From NCBI GenBank assembly GCA_015501585.1, contig JADNRY010000132.1:1-64000 (forward strand): a DNA stretch of 64,000 nucleotides. The letters are read 5' to 3'. Below, one piece after another: positions 11,580 through 22,452 of this stretch. Position numbers and translations under genes: made by a program. Origin of the DNA: Rhodocollybia butyracea (taxonomy: Eukaryota; Basidiomycota; Agaricomycetes; Agaricales; Omphalotaceae). The notes beneath the pieces were generated by a model. That model was not told where the DNA came from. It did no database searches and saw only the letters and a list, made by a program, of their open reading frames with translations. The first letter of the stretch is position 1, and each line of letters opens with the position of its first letter.

Positions 11580-12987
11580 ACTAGAAGCAAAGTACCAAAC
11601 CAAACCAACAGAGAGCTTGAGTACGATCCCAGTTCTTTTCATTCTTCTTTACTAACCCAGACAATCTTCGACTGTGTACAAGATGCAATTCGTGTACAAG
11701 ACGCAATTCGGTTAGTATCAGACTCCGAAATCGTAAGATTGCGGATATGCTTGTTAAAAGAGACTGGAACTCCAGTCCTCGACACTTATTTTTGGTTAAA
11801 ACGAGAGAGCAATCCTGAGCTGTAGCACGTCAAAGCCTGGTTGATGCTCAGTCGTTCGCGTTGGATGTGACCAGTAATTGTTAAATGCAGAAGGGGGTTT
11901 TGATACCGTGGAGTAGACTTCAGATTATTTGAGATCTGTCTATCCAAGGCGCGCAAGGAGCATCTTGGAGCGCTTGCCAAAAACCTGCCAAAACGTAGTA
12001 CCTGATTGATAGTAGTTCATCTATGATGCCAAGGGATCATCATGAGATCTCACTTACCGACGTTCTGTAAGTCACGGATCACGGAAGCCTACCAGGTCAC
12101 TTGCAAAAAGAACTGAAGTCAAGGATTTTCGGCGCGACATTTGCTCGCTGCTCGAATTTTTTCTGGGGTCATATGCCTCGAATACAAGCGTAACAGCCTG
12201 CAGGTATCACGATCACAATCATGATAAACGAGTCAAGATGACACAGATAGAAATATCATCCATATCTGTGTTTCGAGTTGGTCCTGAAGACCTGAGCTCA
12301 ACACGCGGACGCCCAGTGAGGGAGTGGCCCTATTACCTTAAATCCCGACCTGAGGGTACCTGAGCATTTACTAAATGTTGCAACTGTTTCGCCGCGGCCT
12401 TCAGTGGTCACTGGTGGTGCATGTGCATAAGGGCGCATGAGGCTGTCATTTTGTTGACATGACATGGCATACTGAATATGTGATTGCTCGCGGCTCGCGC
12501 CCTCTCGCGCCCCTCATTTTTGCTCACAAGAAAAAGGATAATTGCTATTCAACTTCTCTCAGAGTCCAAGACCACTTCAATAGCAGTACGTTTGAGCTCC
12601 TCTGTAGTTCTTAATCAAATATGTAATATGTTTACAGAAATTGGTCATTCGCCCAACAGTTATCAGTTAAGTAGACAGATAGATTTGAAGCAGCATGACG
12701 AACTTGATGATGAGGGCCTGTATCTCGTATATTTATGAAGGTGTCATATACAGATGACAAGAGATTGATAGGTGACTGATAGGCAACTAATAGGTAAAGT
12801 GTCAGCTGTGTTGCTGTAATTTCCATATGCAACGGATTTAGGACACGGTCCATCACTTTGCGCTGTCTATCAAAGCCGAAAGACAGGCAGATACTCTTAT
12901 GGTAGATTTGAACTACAGAGGTTTCATACAAATATACGAAGCTGACCTGGGTATGCGTCGCTCTCTTGAAGACATCCTTTTTCTCTA
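11580..12987. other. Intergenic, no supported gene
   Basis: Only short ORFs without recognisable motifs occur here. A GATAGAT-type stretch and AT-rich sequence precede the seven-TM gene and may include its promoter. Confidence 0.5.
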
Positions 12988-14904
12988 ATGGCCCCCCTTG
13001 TTAACATCGAAGGCTCGTACGGATCTCTTTTCCTTGGAGTAATTGCCTCGATCGGGTGAGTTTCTTTACTTTCGGGTAGTGTAAGTATTCTTATCCCATG
13101 TATTAGCTTAATGGGTATTACCACGATGCAAACATGGATTTATTGGCTTAAATACAGCAAAAGAGATCGCGTGGGCACCAAAACATCAGTACGTGCATCT
13201 CACAGATTCTCCATGACACTAATACCCAACATCGTCTAGGTTCTGGTATTATGGTAAGGGAGAAATCGAAACGTGTAGGATACTTACGGCGGAACATTGA
13301 CAAACACCTCGCAGGTGCCTGGAGTTTATTCGTGCATGCTTTGCAGTTCATGCAGTATACCACTATGTTGTTGTAGAGTGGGGCGATCCAGAGGCACTTG
13401 GAGTTAATATTTGGTACGCTTATCATTGCTTTGTGGACAAAATAGAACCGTCACTGACCAGAATACTAGGAGCTTTAATGTGAGTTCCTACTATCCCATT
13501 ATCAAATTGGCGATGAACTAAGGGAATTCATAATAGATTTATGTACCCCTTAATGTAAGTCCACAGCCCTGAACTGAACTAACTCATCTTGACGCGTAAG
13601 AAACTTTTTTGTAGAGTAGTATTCAGATTATGGTTCACAGTTTCTTTGCATACCGGGTCAAAGTTTGTGAGGCACTTCTTCGGCGACTGAATCCTACTTG
13701 CTAATTTTCGCTGAACAGTGAGCCGAAACAATTGGTATCTTGTTGGACTTATAGTGAGTTTCCCATAACACCAAGCCGACGAATGACAGTTGCATGTCTA
13801 ATGGCTGGCAGATGATTCTTGCCGTTGCGAATTTGGGTTCGTTCAGAAATAAACAATTAAAGCTTCTAATTAACGGATAGGTCCTTTATCATAGCTGCAA
13901 ATCTGGGTGCGTAATTTTCCGACGGCTTCATCAATTACTTGCGTCTGATTTTGTAAATGTTTAGCTCTATATGTCGAAATGTAAGTCAATTTCATATTTT
14001 GTCCTTGTACTGCCAAGGGCCAATGCTATCGCAGTACTCTTGCCCAAGAGTTATCCAAAATTCAAGGTTCAGATAAACTGGGGGTGAGTTCGCATTTGTC
14101 ACCCATTTTCCATTTTGAAGAAGAGTCTAACGTGTTGTATCACGGACCAGAATCTCGCTACAATCGGACTAGCCTCCTCCATCGCGGCCGATGTCAGCAT
14201 CACCTTTTCATTATTATTTTATGTAAACCGTTTCCGCGCGCACATTGAGGAGAAGCGGTACGTAAATATCCAATCGAACAAATGGCGACGATAATCAATA
14301 TACACGGTGTAGGACGCTACGTTTGATCAACCGGATTATGTTTTATCTTATCAACGTAGGGGCTCTTACCAGGTACGATTCCTCCTTCAGTTTGGCGAAG
14401 ATCAATCTCAAATCAGAATCACTAGTATGATTGATATTGCAACCCTGGTTCTGGTAAGTTGTTTGATTTAGTGATTTATCAATGTCAAGCTCTGAGAATC
14501 TTTGCTAGTGTGATGCGTTAACTAACCCACCAAATCTAAAGTTCTACGCATTAGCTGAAGTTACAGGAAATTGTAAGTATCCAAATTTTCAGGTTTTTTT
14601 CTACTGATACAGTTTGTCATGATCTGGCTAGTATACGCAAATTCGTTGTTAGCTACGTAGGTACAGTTCAGAGTATGCTGGAAATTTTCTGATTGCAAGT
14701 TCCGATAGGCTTAATGCGAGAGACAGTCTGAAAACCATTTCAGAGGCAGAAACCACGGTTTGTCCTTTGACTCAGCATACTTGACATCATGTATGGATAT
14801 TCATGTTCTACTTCCAGCCAGCAAATCCAGCAAGTGTCCTGGTTTTTGCTCGTGCAGCCAATTCTAGTAGCGCTTTGGCTTCGGTAGGGGTGGAGGTGCG
14901 TTGA
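12988..14904 (+). CDS. Seven-transmembrane DUF6534-like protein
   Basis: The gene is broken into many small exons by introns of about 50-65 nt. Segments read in order are: MAPLVNIEGSYGSLFLG, GLMGITTMQTWIYWLKYSKR, VLVLWCLEFIRACFAVHAVY, EWGDPEALGVNIW, IQIMVHSFFAYRVK, SRNNWYLVGLI, MILAVANL, NLATIGLASSIAADVSITFS, LLFYVNRFRAHIEEKR, LRLINRIMFYLINVGALTR, MIDIATLV, FVMIWLVYANSLLAT and a tail ending GVEVR. Alternating hydrophobic segments, the SFFAYRV motif, the ADV motif and the YANSLLA end match the fungal DUF6534 integral membrane family, whose role is unknown. Most junctions keep phase. One around 13830-13900 is uncertain and could be a frameshift. ORF prediction alone misses this gene because every exon is short. 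Confidence 0.75.
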
Positions 14905-16969
14905 ACATGGAGTTTATTTCATCCAGGAGATCCAGACTAATTTCAAGGCATTTACCAGGATGTCAACCATTCCGGAGGTACCAATCATGTCAAAGTATCC
15001 GAAAAATAGTTGAGCAGTGTTGGTTAAATGCGGCTGGGGACTATGAGCTTCACTAGAGCTGTCACCTGTGAGACGCAGGCAATGAAGCATATGAGGGTCA
15101 TAGATCTTGCTGTATTTGTGTGAACTCAGTAATGAGAAACTCAAACTTTATCAATGATTTCTTTGGTCAAACACCATCGATGTAACGCCTCCACCTCTCT
15201 ATAATCACCACTGACCGTATCCGGCGATACGGTCATCCTAGACGCCGCCGATAGACCAAACGGTCTATCTTATCATTCTATTTATTATTAATTATATAAT
15301 AAATCCGTTACTATAAGTATTGTACGATTACTTAAGAGTCTAGTTAGTCTTTTACACCGTCGTACACACAATAGTATCCTATTTGTCGTGTTCACCGGTG
15401 TTCTTAAGGACTTTGCCCATAGGGCGCGTTATAATCGAAGTAACCTAGACAATTTGTATAGTAACCAATAAGAAATATGCATAGAAAACTATGGGAAGGC
15501 AAATATTGCCAGTGTGCCCACTGCCCAGCAGAGCTACGTGACTCTTGAGCCCAAAAGATCCTGGGTGATTGAATGCACACACATCCTGGGTGAAAGCATG
15601 GCACATCCGGAGATCCAAAGGGTATATATGGACAATGTTAGAGTTATAAGCAGATGACAAAACTTTTTTGATGACAAGGGTGCTCTACTAGCATAGGGTC
15701 ATGTACTTAGGGTTAGCTCAATAATAAGGCTCAGGTTGTATGTTCGCTTTGCAGTGTGGCTCAAACTTCACAGTTCAGTCTTATTGCGATGATAATTTTT
15801 CATGATTCAAAGATACATCCCAGCACACGACAAAGTGTTTATGTACTCATAAAATGAAAGATGTTTCCAGGAGAGTCGTACCTACCACACGCGGTGCGAT
15901 GGTCCACACTCGCAAGTCTGGCCACTGCTGGCATACCAGCACATTCTGATAAATGTCAGACTGATCGCAATGACCAAGGATGTTTTACAAGATTTCCGGG
16001 ATTTCTGGCAACTGGACTGGGCTGAGCCGACATGTTGCCGACATGTCAAATTAAGTATAGTGGAAGGAAGAAAGAAAAGAAAGTGGTTCAACTTCAAAGA
16101 GGAAGGGGGCGTGCGTTATGTGGATAGAATGTGTACCACGTATGCGACAAACTGGTAAATGTTTGATAGATAGATAGACAACTTACACGGTACTACACGG
16201 CAGTCATCAGCCGCTCAGCCCTCAGAGCTTATCGATCGATGCAGCCGGTGGCTTATGTCGTGAGTCTGTGGAGAGAGCGAGTTTTTCAAGTTTTTCAAGT
16301 TGGAAGAAGAAAGAAGAAAGAAGGATTTTATTTACCTTACGTAGCCCTCAAATCTCAAGTTTTAGGAACTTGACGAATTGAGCACTGTACGCAATGTTGG
16401 GCTTGAGTCCGTTTTCGGTTTTCAAGTTTTCAAGTCCTGAGTACAAACTTCCTTTTTCGACTCAGAACACAGCCAATGAGAATCAAGATGACGAAATAAA
16501 GCTTCAAGCGCCGTAAGGTTTCCGCGTATCAAACGCATCGAAACGCATCGATAACTGATTTTTTGGTGATATTGTTACTGTAAGTTGCAAATCCATTCAT
16601 TTTAGAAGGCTGGCCAATAAGTATCATATGTGTAAGAATACTATCTTTCGTGTTTCTGGCCTTCAAGGCTTCAACATCACAGCCATCTTCACCTGTTCCC
16701 TCCGGCATGATCGCCAGTACTAGTACTACTCTGCTTGTACAAGCTTACAGCAATAACTGAGTACTAGTTAATCTCTCTTCCTTGTCCTCTGGGTTGCCTA
16801 CCCATACAAATCACTTTTAAGATTACCTCTTTGCAGAACTTCCAGTCTTCCCAGAGTCTTCCACACAACACATAGGTGGGTAAAGCCAGTACTAGTCTGT
16901 CTATCTCATCCATGTGACAAGAATCTCCTTTCTGCTTGCTTGAGTCAAATTCAAACTTGCTTCAAACTG
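14905..16969. other. Intergenic, no supported gene
   Basis: A TGTAACGCC sequence at about 15180 resembles the start of a fungal LTR, but I could not define its other end or a target duplication. Around 15540-15640 lies a short block resembling repeat sequence at 21790-21850 and 26600-26660. No conserved protein is seen. Confidence 0.4.
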
Positions 16970-17113
16970 GTAAAATTTAGTGTGTGGCTCGGGTCGGGTC
17001 AGGTACCTAAAAAGCCAACCAGACCCCGGCACTATACCCGTACCCGTGTACACGGGTACGGGTTCCCGGGCGCTTACCTGCCGGGTGGGCGCTTTTTCAG
17101 GTGCTGGTAACAT

Positions 17114-17205
17114 TGGTCACACTCTGGCTTGAACCCAAGACCTCTCGGTCAATTTTATGGGTTTTCTGATGAGTGATAACCATTCAAATGCCACAATGCC
17201 AGGTG
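17114..17205 (-). other. tRNA-like sequence within the hAT-like element (minus strand)
   Basis: On the minus strand the sequence has GTGGCATTTGAATGGTTATC, an A-box-like segment, and 45 nt later GGGTTCAAGCC, a good B-box. The acceptor pairs only partly and no clear anticodon arm is visible. It could be a tRNA relic or a captured pol III promoter. Confidence 0.35.
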
Positions 17206-17550
17206 TTATTGTGGTACCTAGGGATGTTTTAACACCCAATTCCTAGCTACTACTTAGCTAAAACTCAAGGCCTCACACAAATTGCTCCCTCCCCTTGCTT
17301 CTTTCATTGGTAGTACTGTAATCTGCCATAATTAATGTTACAGCTGAGTAAAGCATTCCGAAAAAATCCTCAGTGTCAGTAAATCTAACCATCTTCTTCA
17401 CCTTATCATACCAATGGATAGCTCAGAAAAACTGTCTGCATTTATACAGTAGCATATGTACATTCTGTAAGTACTTTCTCAAGTGGTTATAACAGGTATT
17501 TATGGCTTACAGTTACACCATATAAATTTTCTGAAGCCAGCAAATATTAA

Positions 17551-17635
17551 TGTCATGTTGGCATAGTGGTAAACTGTGCTGGGGAAAGCTTTGAAGCTTA
17601 GCTCACGGCTGCAGGTTCAAATCCTGCTGTGACAA
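17551..17635 (+). other. tRNA-like gene within the hAT-like element (plus strand)
   Basis: The acceptor-like ends TGTCATG/TGTGACA pair with two G-T wobbles. The D-arm region is GGCATAGTGGTAAAC. The T arm GCAGG-TTCAAAT-CCTGC is perfect. The central region does not form a clear 7-nt anticodon loop, so I assign no amino acid. It may be a tRNA pseudogene, a tRNA with an unusual variable arm, or the head of a SINE. Confidence 0.4.
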
Positions 17636-18162
17636 TGAATTAAATAATGGCAAAATCTTCATTGCATTTGGGCATTGTAAGTAAAATTTTGAGTGCGCCG
17701 GGTGGTCTCGGGTTCACTCCCGGGTGCCGGGTAGTCAAACCTGGACCCGAGCCACACGCTAGTAAAATTATCTGAGGCCTGAATCCCAGCCTAAACTTGT
17801 AAACTTGTGCCAAATACAGTGGAATGGTTGGACCTGTGAGCTCAGTAAAAATTTGGACTACCTTTATAACTGTATCCATGCAAATTATTTATTAGGTAGT
17901 TGCAAAACTGATCCATAAAACATCTGCCCTATTGAGGCTCGAACTCTCGACCTTCCGCTGACACAGCATCAACGCTCCGGTGTCCCGACTCCAAATAAGG
18001 GACGAGGCTGTGTCAGGTCTCCACAGGGCTCCACAGGCGCACCGGCCGGTGCCTTGGAGCGCTCAAGCAGATTGAGTGACGTCAACCGCTACGGATTTGC
18101 GTTGCAGAACATCGTATAACATCGATGTACCTTCTAACCCATTGCCCATTTCAAAGCAGAAT

Positions 18163-19507
18163 ATGACTTCTCGAACATTCAGACTTGGTGGTACCGCTTC
18201 CGATATCACGGTAGGAGCTGTTGCTGTAGGTATCTTTTTGGATTTCGGCTGTTGTCTCTCTAACCAGATCTTTCTAGCATGGTTTAATGCTAATGACGTG
18301 CGGGATTTCAGCTTCAGCTTACAACGTCTTTACTAACTAAGTACAAATACAGATGGACCCCCAGTCCCGTCAGTGACGAACAAGCTTTCGAAGCTATCAA
18401 GGCCGGTGTCGACGCCTTACCCTCCGGCACAAAAGCTTTCCTTAACAGTGGTGCGTAGAATATTATTTCCCGTTAGATTAACTCTAACCAGCTTCTTTCA
18501 GGCGAGTTCTATGCGATGGACTGGGGTACTAGCAACTTGCAGCTGCTATCGAGATTCTACGCCAAGTACCCAGAGTACGCCGACAAAACATTCCTATCTG
18601 TGAAAGGTGGTATCCGTAACGGCGGACCAGATGGAAGTATGGACTGCTTGAGAGCAAGCGTCGAAAATATTCAGCGCGCGCTTGGCCCCAATAAGAAACT
18701 TGACCTCTTTGAACCGGCTCGAATAGATCCTAACACGCCTGTTGAAACCATCACGAACAACCTCGTCACTCTTGTCAAAGAAGGGAAGTTTTCACATATT
18801 GGGCTGTCGGAGTGTAACGCCAATACTCTGCGCAAAGCCAATACGGTATGTTCAGTTCACGCAACGTCATTTTCCAACGTTGATTTTATATAAGGTTCAT
18901 CCTATCTCTGCGGTCGAAATTGAAGTCAGCCCATGGTCCTACGATGAAAACCAAAAGGCGGTGATATCTACGGCTCGCGAGCTTGGCGTCACGGTCGTCG
19001 CATACTCGCCTTTGGGAAGTGGTTATCTCACAGGACAAATCAAGTCCGCGAGTGATATACCTGGTACGTGTAGATAAAGGCTCATCCCAAATTTGTGCGT
19101 CGGGGCTCATTCTGTTTCCAAAGAGGGTGATCTCCGATCTCACTACACTCGTTTTCAAGAGGAGAATTTCAAATCAAACTGGGGGATCGTGGAGGGTCTG
19201 CAATCTGTCGCTGCGAAGAAAGGTGTTACTCCTGCACAGTTATCGATCGCTTGGGTGGCTAGCTTAGGCCCCCACCTGCTACCTCTTCCCGGGTCGTCGT
19301 ATGTGCAGCTCCATTGTACATTTGACGCATCGTATCTCATGGGTTATATCTAGGAAATCCTCACGTACTTTAGAGAACTTGCAGGCTGGGGACATCAAAC
19401 TCACTGCTCTAGAAATCAAAGCCATTGACGATATTCTTGCGGATAACCCTGTCGTCGGCGATAGGTACTTTGGTGGTCCGCCTGAGAAGTTTCATTTATG
19501 GGGATGA
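18163..19507 (+). CDS. Aldo-keto reductase, pyridoxal-reductase-like
   Basis: Seven exons keep phase: 18163-18225, 18278-18297, 18353-18450, 18502-18845, 18895-19063, 19124-19298 and 19354-19507. They give about 340 residues with a TIM-barrel reductase layout. FLNSGEFYA carries the presumed catalytic Tyr64, FLSVKGG the Lys95. KLDLFEPARID follows, then VVAYSPLGSGYLTGQIKS, GVTPAQLSIAWV and LLPLPGSS of the NADPH-binding end. This combination matches fungal pyridoxal reductases, which reduce pyridoxal to pyridoxine with NADPH in the cytosol. Exon 2 is only 20 nt. No frameshift or stop is needed, so the gene looks intact. It is unlike the aryl-alcohol-type reductases at 41.8 and 50.3 kb. Confidence 0.9.
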
Positions 19508-19624
19508 TTGTATTCACGTTAGAGTGTACTAGCTGACTGGCTTGTTGAATGGACGCTTCAGCATAGATAGTAAGAACTAAGGAGGTGTAATCAAAATTGC
19601 ATTTTCTCCCTTGCTCAATGGGTG

Positions 19625-19662
19625 ATGAAAGACAGCAATGTTAGCCACTACACCACATTGGA
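19625..19662 (-). pseudogene. tRNA-Glu 5' half
   Basis: Only the acceptor 5' strand, D arm and anticodon 5' strand (TCCAATGTGGTGTAGTGG to CTGTCTTTCA) remain. The 3' half is absent. It marks the start of duplication copy A. Confidence 0.75.
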
Positions 19663-20313
19663 ATCCATAATGGTAGGTGAGTCTTGGCTATCACGGGAGT
19701 CTCCGTGACATTTCTTCGAGACAATTCCATTTCTCCAACATCTATTCGAGATTACTTTGCAATTGTGCTACAAGTGCGGCCAAACATCTATGTAAACACC
19801 TACATTCCCCCCCATAAAAAACTTGAATACAATGGACGTGTGCGAGAATCGAGTCGAAATCTATTCTGTATGAGGGTATATTTACTATATGGCATACGAT
19901 TTGAAACCTTCGAAAGATCCACTCTCCCCTCGCCAAACCTCCTCGCCTCAGAGAGACGCATCTTTACATCAATCCTTCTTCTTGTGGCTTTTCTCTTCTT
20001 CGGCCTGCTGTCTCTGCGCCTCCTCCCATTCATTTGGTTTTCTCATCTGCTGCATCGTGCGCCCGAGCGCGCGATCGTTTTCTTCCGCCGAGAGTTGCTG
20101 TGCGAGGGCCAGGCTACAAACGCGAAGAAGAAGAATACTACGTTAGTGCGAAGCTAATGAAGATATCGTACTCGAGTGGATCCGAGGGGTGAAACTCGGA
20201 CAGTTCTCGCTCGGTGGTGTTAACCGCCCCCTCCGCCGTTCGCCCAGCAAAGTCGCCCCTGGTAGGCATTGACTTGGTAAACCAGGAATCTACAAACGTC
20301 GCTGAGCCTCCGT

Positions 20314-20479
20314 TGGAGTGGGCCAGAGTGGTCTGCTGAGGATACAGCGAGCGGGAACTGGGCTCGTAGTGACTAGAACATGACTGTATAACCTGAGATC
20401 TACTAATGACAATGGATCTACTACGAGATGATACCACGTGATTGACTAAGGGCAGGTCCGACTGGAGTACCCTACTCCA
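20314..20479 (-). repeat. LTR of the TRIM-like element
   Basis: This is the first of two matching 166-bp terminal repeats. By eye it matches 21015-21180 along its length, which implies a young insertion. Confidence 0.85.
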
Positions 20480-21014
20480 TGTGCCCCCAATAAAAAATGG
20501 CAACGCCCTCGTTGCCTCAAACTCTCCAAAGTCAAAACCTCCAGTGAAACTACCCAATCCACAATGCCATACTAACCTAACCTGAAAGTCCTGCACTATC
20601 TCCACCTATTTTGGGTCGAACTCGTACAAGACCCCAATGCTAATCTGTTGCACGGAAGCTGTCTGTACGAGCACATGGGCCTCAAGGCGCTTCAACTAAA
20701 CCAAGGACTCCAAACGAGGCGTATGCGCAACAGCGGGAAGTTTGTGTGAAAGTGATGTGTGATGGAATGATAGAGAGTTCGAGGATGCTGCTACCGGCGT
20801 GTCGAGGCATACAGCAAGCAGAAAAATGAACAGAATTGGTGCTCCTGGGTCCAAAACAGCTTGTCATGCTGCTAAGTACGCTTCAGAGTGAGGATGGACG
20901 AAAACAGACGGTGTAGGGGCTGGATGCTGAGCCACTACTTCGGATGACTCTGGGCCCACACGAATGGAATCAAGAAAAACCTGCGTAAGCCAAAAAACAC
21001 TCTCATCACCATGA

Positions 21015-21180
21015 TGGAGTGGGCCAGAGTGGTCTGCTGAGGATACAGCGAGCGGGAACTGGGCTCGTAGTGACTAGAACATGACTGTATAACCTGAGAT
21101 CTACTAATGACAATGGATCTACTACGAGATGATACCACGTGATTGACTAAGGGCAGGTCCGACTGGAGTACCCTACTCCA
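21015..21180 (-). repeat. LTR of the TRIM-like element
   Basis: This is the second 166-bp terminal repeat, followed directly by the CCGT target duplication. Confidence 0.85.
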
Positions 21181-21550
21181 CCGTCGACGTCTTCAACGTG
21201 CTCCCAGACAATGGGATGCTCGTTCAAGAAGACTTGGTTTGTGACAAGGGTGTAGAGAGATGGATTGGGGGCTGCATTACTCAGGCGGTTGTAGAAGACG
21301 GATTGGAGAAAAACGCCATGAGGGCGCCGGGAGAGTTGGTTGAGGCAAGGTGGAATAGGTTAGTTGGGACTGGGTGTGGTCGAGAAAATCACGGATCGTG
21401 GTGGCTGGAAAGCACTGGTGACCGACTCAAGCCCACTCAGGAAAACGGGTGCCAGGCCGTTCATATGTGGTTTAAGTAAAACACCTTCTATCCTTCCATT
21501 GAAATCAGTCCCAAAACAGATATGCGGTGTTGCATCGTCTTCCAATGTTA

Positions 21551-21657
21551 TTCCAATGCGGGGAAACGAACCCCGGGCTGCTGTGAATACACTAACTAGG
21601 ACTTAAGTTAAAAGGGTTCATGAAAGACAGCAATGTTAGCCACTACACCACATTGGA
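21551..21657 (-). tRNA. tRNA-Glu(UUC) with 35-nt intron and altered T loop
   Basis: Acceptor, D arm, anticodon arm (TTC) and T stem are intact. The T loop reads TTCGTTT rather than TTCGATT, so the nearly invariant A58 is T. The intron is about 35 nt. Function is doubtful because A58 is important for tRNA folding and the B box. Confidence 0.6.
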
Positions 21658-21982
21658 GTGTAATGGAAGTACATTGAGGAATCTTTATGAGAATCCATTG
21701 AATAAGTGCCCACTTTGTCTCCCTGCAAACAGAACCCAAGGTTGGCGGTTCAGACAATCCCCCTGACAGCTTAGAGACGGGTGATGTGGTGTAGGCACTC
21801 TCACATCCTGGGTAAAAGCCTGGAAATCCAAAGGGCATATATAATATATGTACAAGGCACCTTAGGGCAATTATTTGAGTGAGGTATATATGTATATGAG
21901 TTATCCATATCATCCGAGTCATGGATTAGAGACAGTTGTTGAAAAGAAAGAGAAAAGTATGATAATCTCCAGTCAAAACTAT
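21658..21982. repeat. Segmental duplicate of 26478-26807
   Basis: About 330 bp between two tRNA-Glu copies is repeated with the same spacing at 26478-26807, for example AATAAGTGCCCACTTTGTCT and GTGAGGTATATATGTATATG. It shows that pairs of tRNA-Glu genes were duplicated with their spacer. Confidence 0.8.
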
Positions 21983-22036
21983 TTCCAATGCGGGGAATTG
22001 AACCCCGGGCTGCTGTGTGGTGACGTTACAATGGGT
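21983..22036 (-). pseudogene. tRNA-Glu 3' half, interrupted in the intron
   Basis: The 3' acceptor, T arm (TTCAATT) and anticodon 3' strand are present. The sequence breaks inside the intron after TGGGTGA, where the SINE-like repeat begins. A matching 5' half starts at 23261 after the same TGGGTGA. Confidence 0.7.
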
Positions 22037-22452
22037 GAATTGGAATTGGAATTGGAATTGATTACACGGCCCATTCAGCCTCAGCTGAAAGCGGTCCCCC
22101 GAAGGGAACTAGCCGGTCCCTACACCAGCACAGGCAGCGAGCTCGACTCTCATGGAGAAGGTAGACTGCGAGGCCGATGCAGGGATGTTAGCAAGGCCAG
22201 GTACATAAGTACAAGGCTAGCTGTTACGATTACCTATCTACAGCTCAATGGAGCACATTCTGCCCTAATGAAAAAGAGGGAGGGAGCTAGGGTAAAACCA
22301 GGTCCCCAAGCAGGCGTAACCGCACTGTGGCCTTAATGGCTCTTGCGAGATCCTGGGCGGCTTCCTGTGCTATCCCTATTTGCACAAGTTACCAAATCCC
22401 ACGCAACCAGTGGCGAAACCGGCGCACCAGCACCCTAGGGTTTTATGTGAAC
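22037..22452. repeat. Dispersed repeat, copy 2 (SINE-like)
   Basis: This matches 11186-11579 over its body. Here the simple-repeat end is GGAATT-type. It begins inside the intron of a tRNA-Glu copy. Confidence 0.6.

Larger units (their letters stand above)
16978..17761. mobile_element. Non-autonomous hAT-like element carrying tRNA-like sequences
   Basis: The ends are inverted: TAGTGTGTGGCTCGGGTC at the left and, on the other strand at the right, TAGCGTGTGGCTCGGGTC. Both are flanked by the 8-bp direct repeat GTAAAATT (16970-16977 and 17762-17769), the target-duplication size of hAT transposons. Subterminal CGGGT/ACCCG repeats cluster near both ends. The 784-bp element has no transposase ORF. 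The interior holds tRNA-like cassettes on opposite strands. Confidence 0.82.
20314..21180 (-). mobile_element. TRIM-like small LTR retrotransposon
   Basis: Two identical-length 166-bp direct repeats (20314-20479 and 21015-21180) flank 535 bp. Each repeat begins TGGAGT and ends CTCCA, the canonical TG...CA LTR ends. The insertion is flanked by the 4-bp direct repeat CCGT. The uninterrupted paralogue near 27548 reads straight through this point. On the minus strand a TGGTGATGAG sequence beside the first LTR could be a primer-binding site, and GGGGGCACA beside the second a polypurine tract. No gag or pol frame is present. Confidence 0.85.
19969..21440 (-). pseudogene. MINDY deubiquitinase fragment, copy A, split by an LTR element
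   Basis: The sequence matches exons 4 and 5 (and a trace of exon 3) of the complete MINDY gene at 27.2-28.7 kb. The last exon keeps the ubiquitin-binding-like helix and Gln/Glu-rich tail, but a TGA at 19969-19971 removes the C-terminal CaaX box. Exon 4 is interrupted between 20313 and 21181 by the TRIM-like element. The N-terminal catalytic half, including the Cys, is absent. It cannot encode an active enzyme. Confidence 0.85.

Noticed and set aside
15180..15420. Possible solo LTR starting TGTAACGCC
   Set aside because: I could not find a matching end or a flanking target duplication.
17930..18010. tRNA-like sequence with GAGTTCGAGCC on the minus strand
   Set aside because: The T stem has mismatches at two positions and no acceptor or anticodon arm could be formed.
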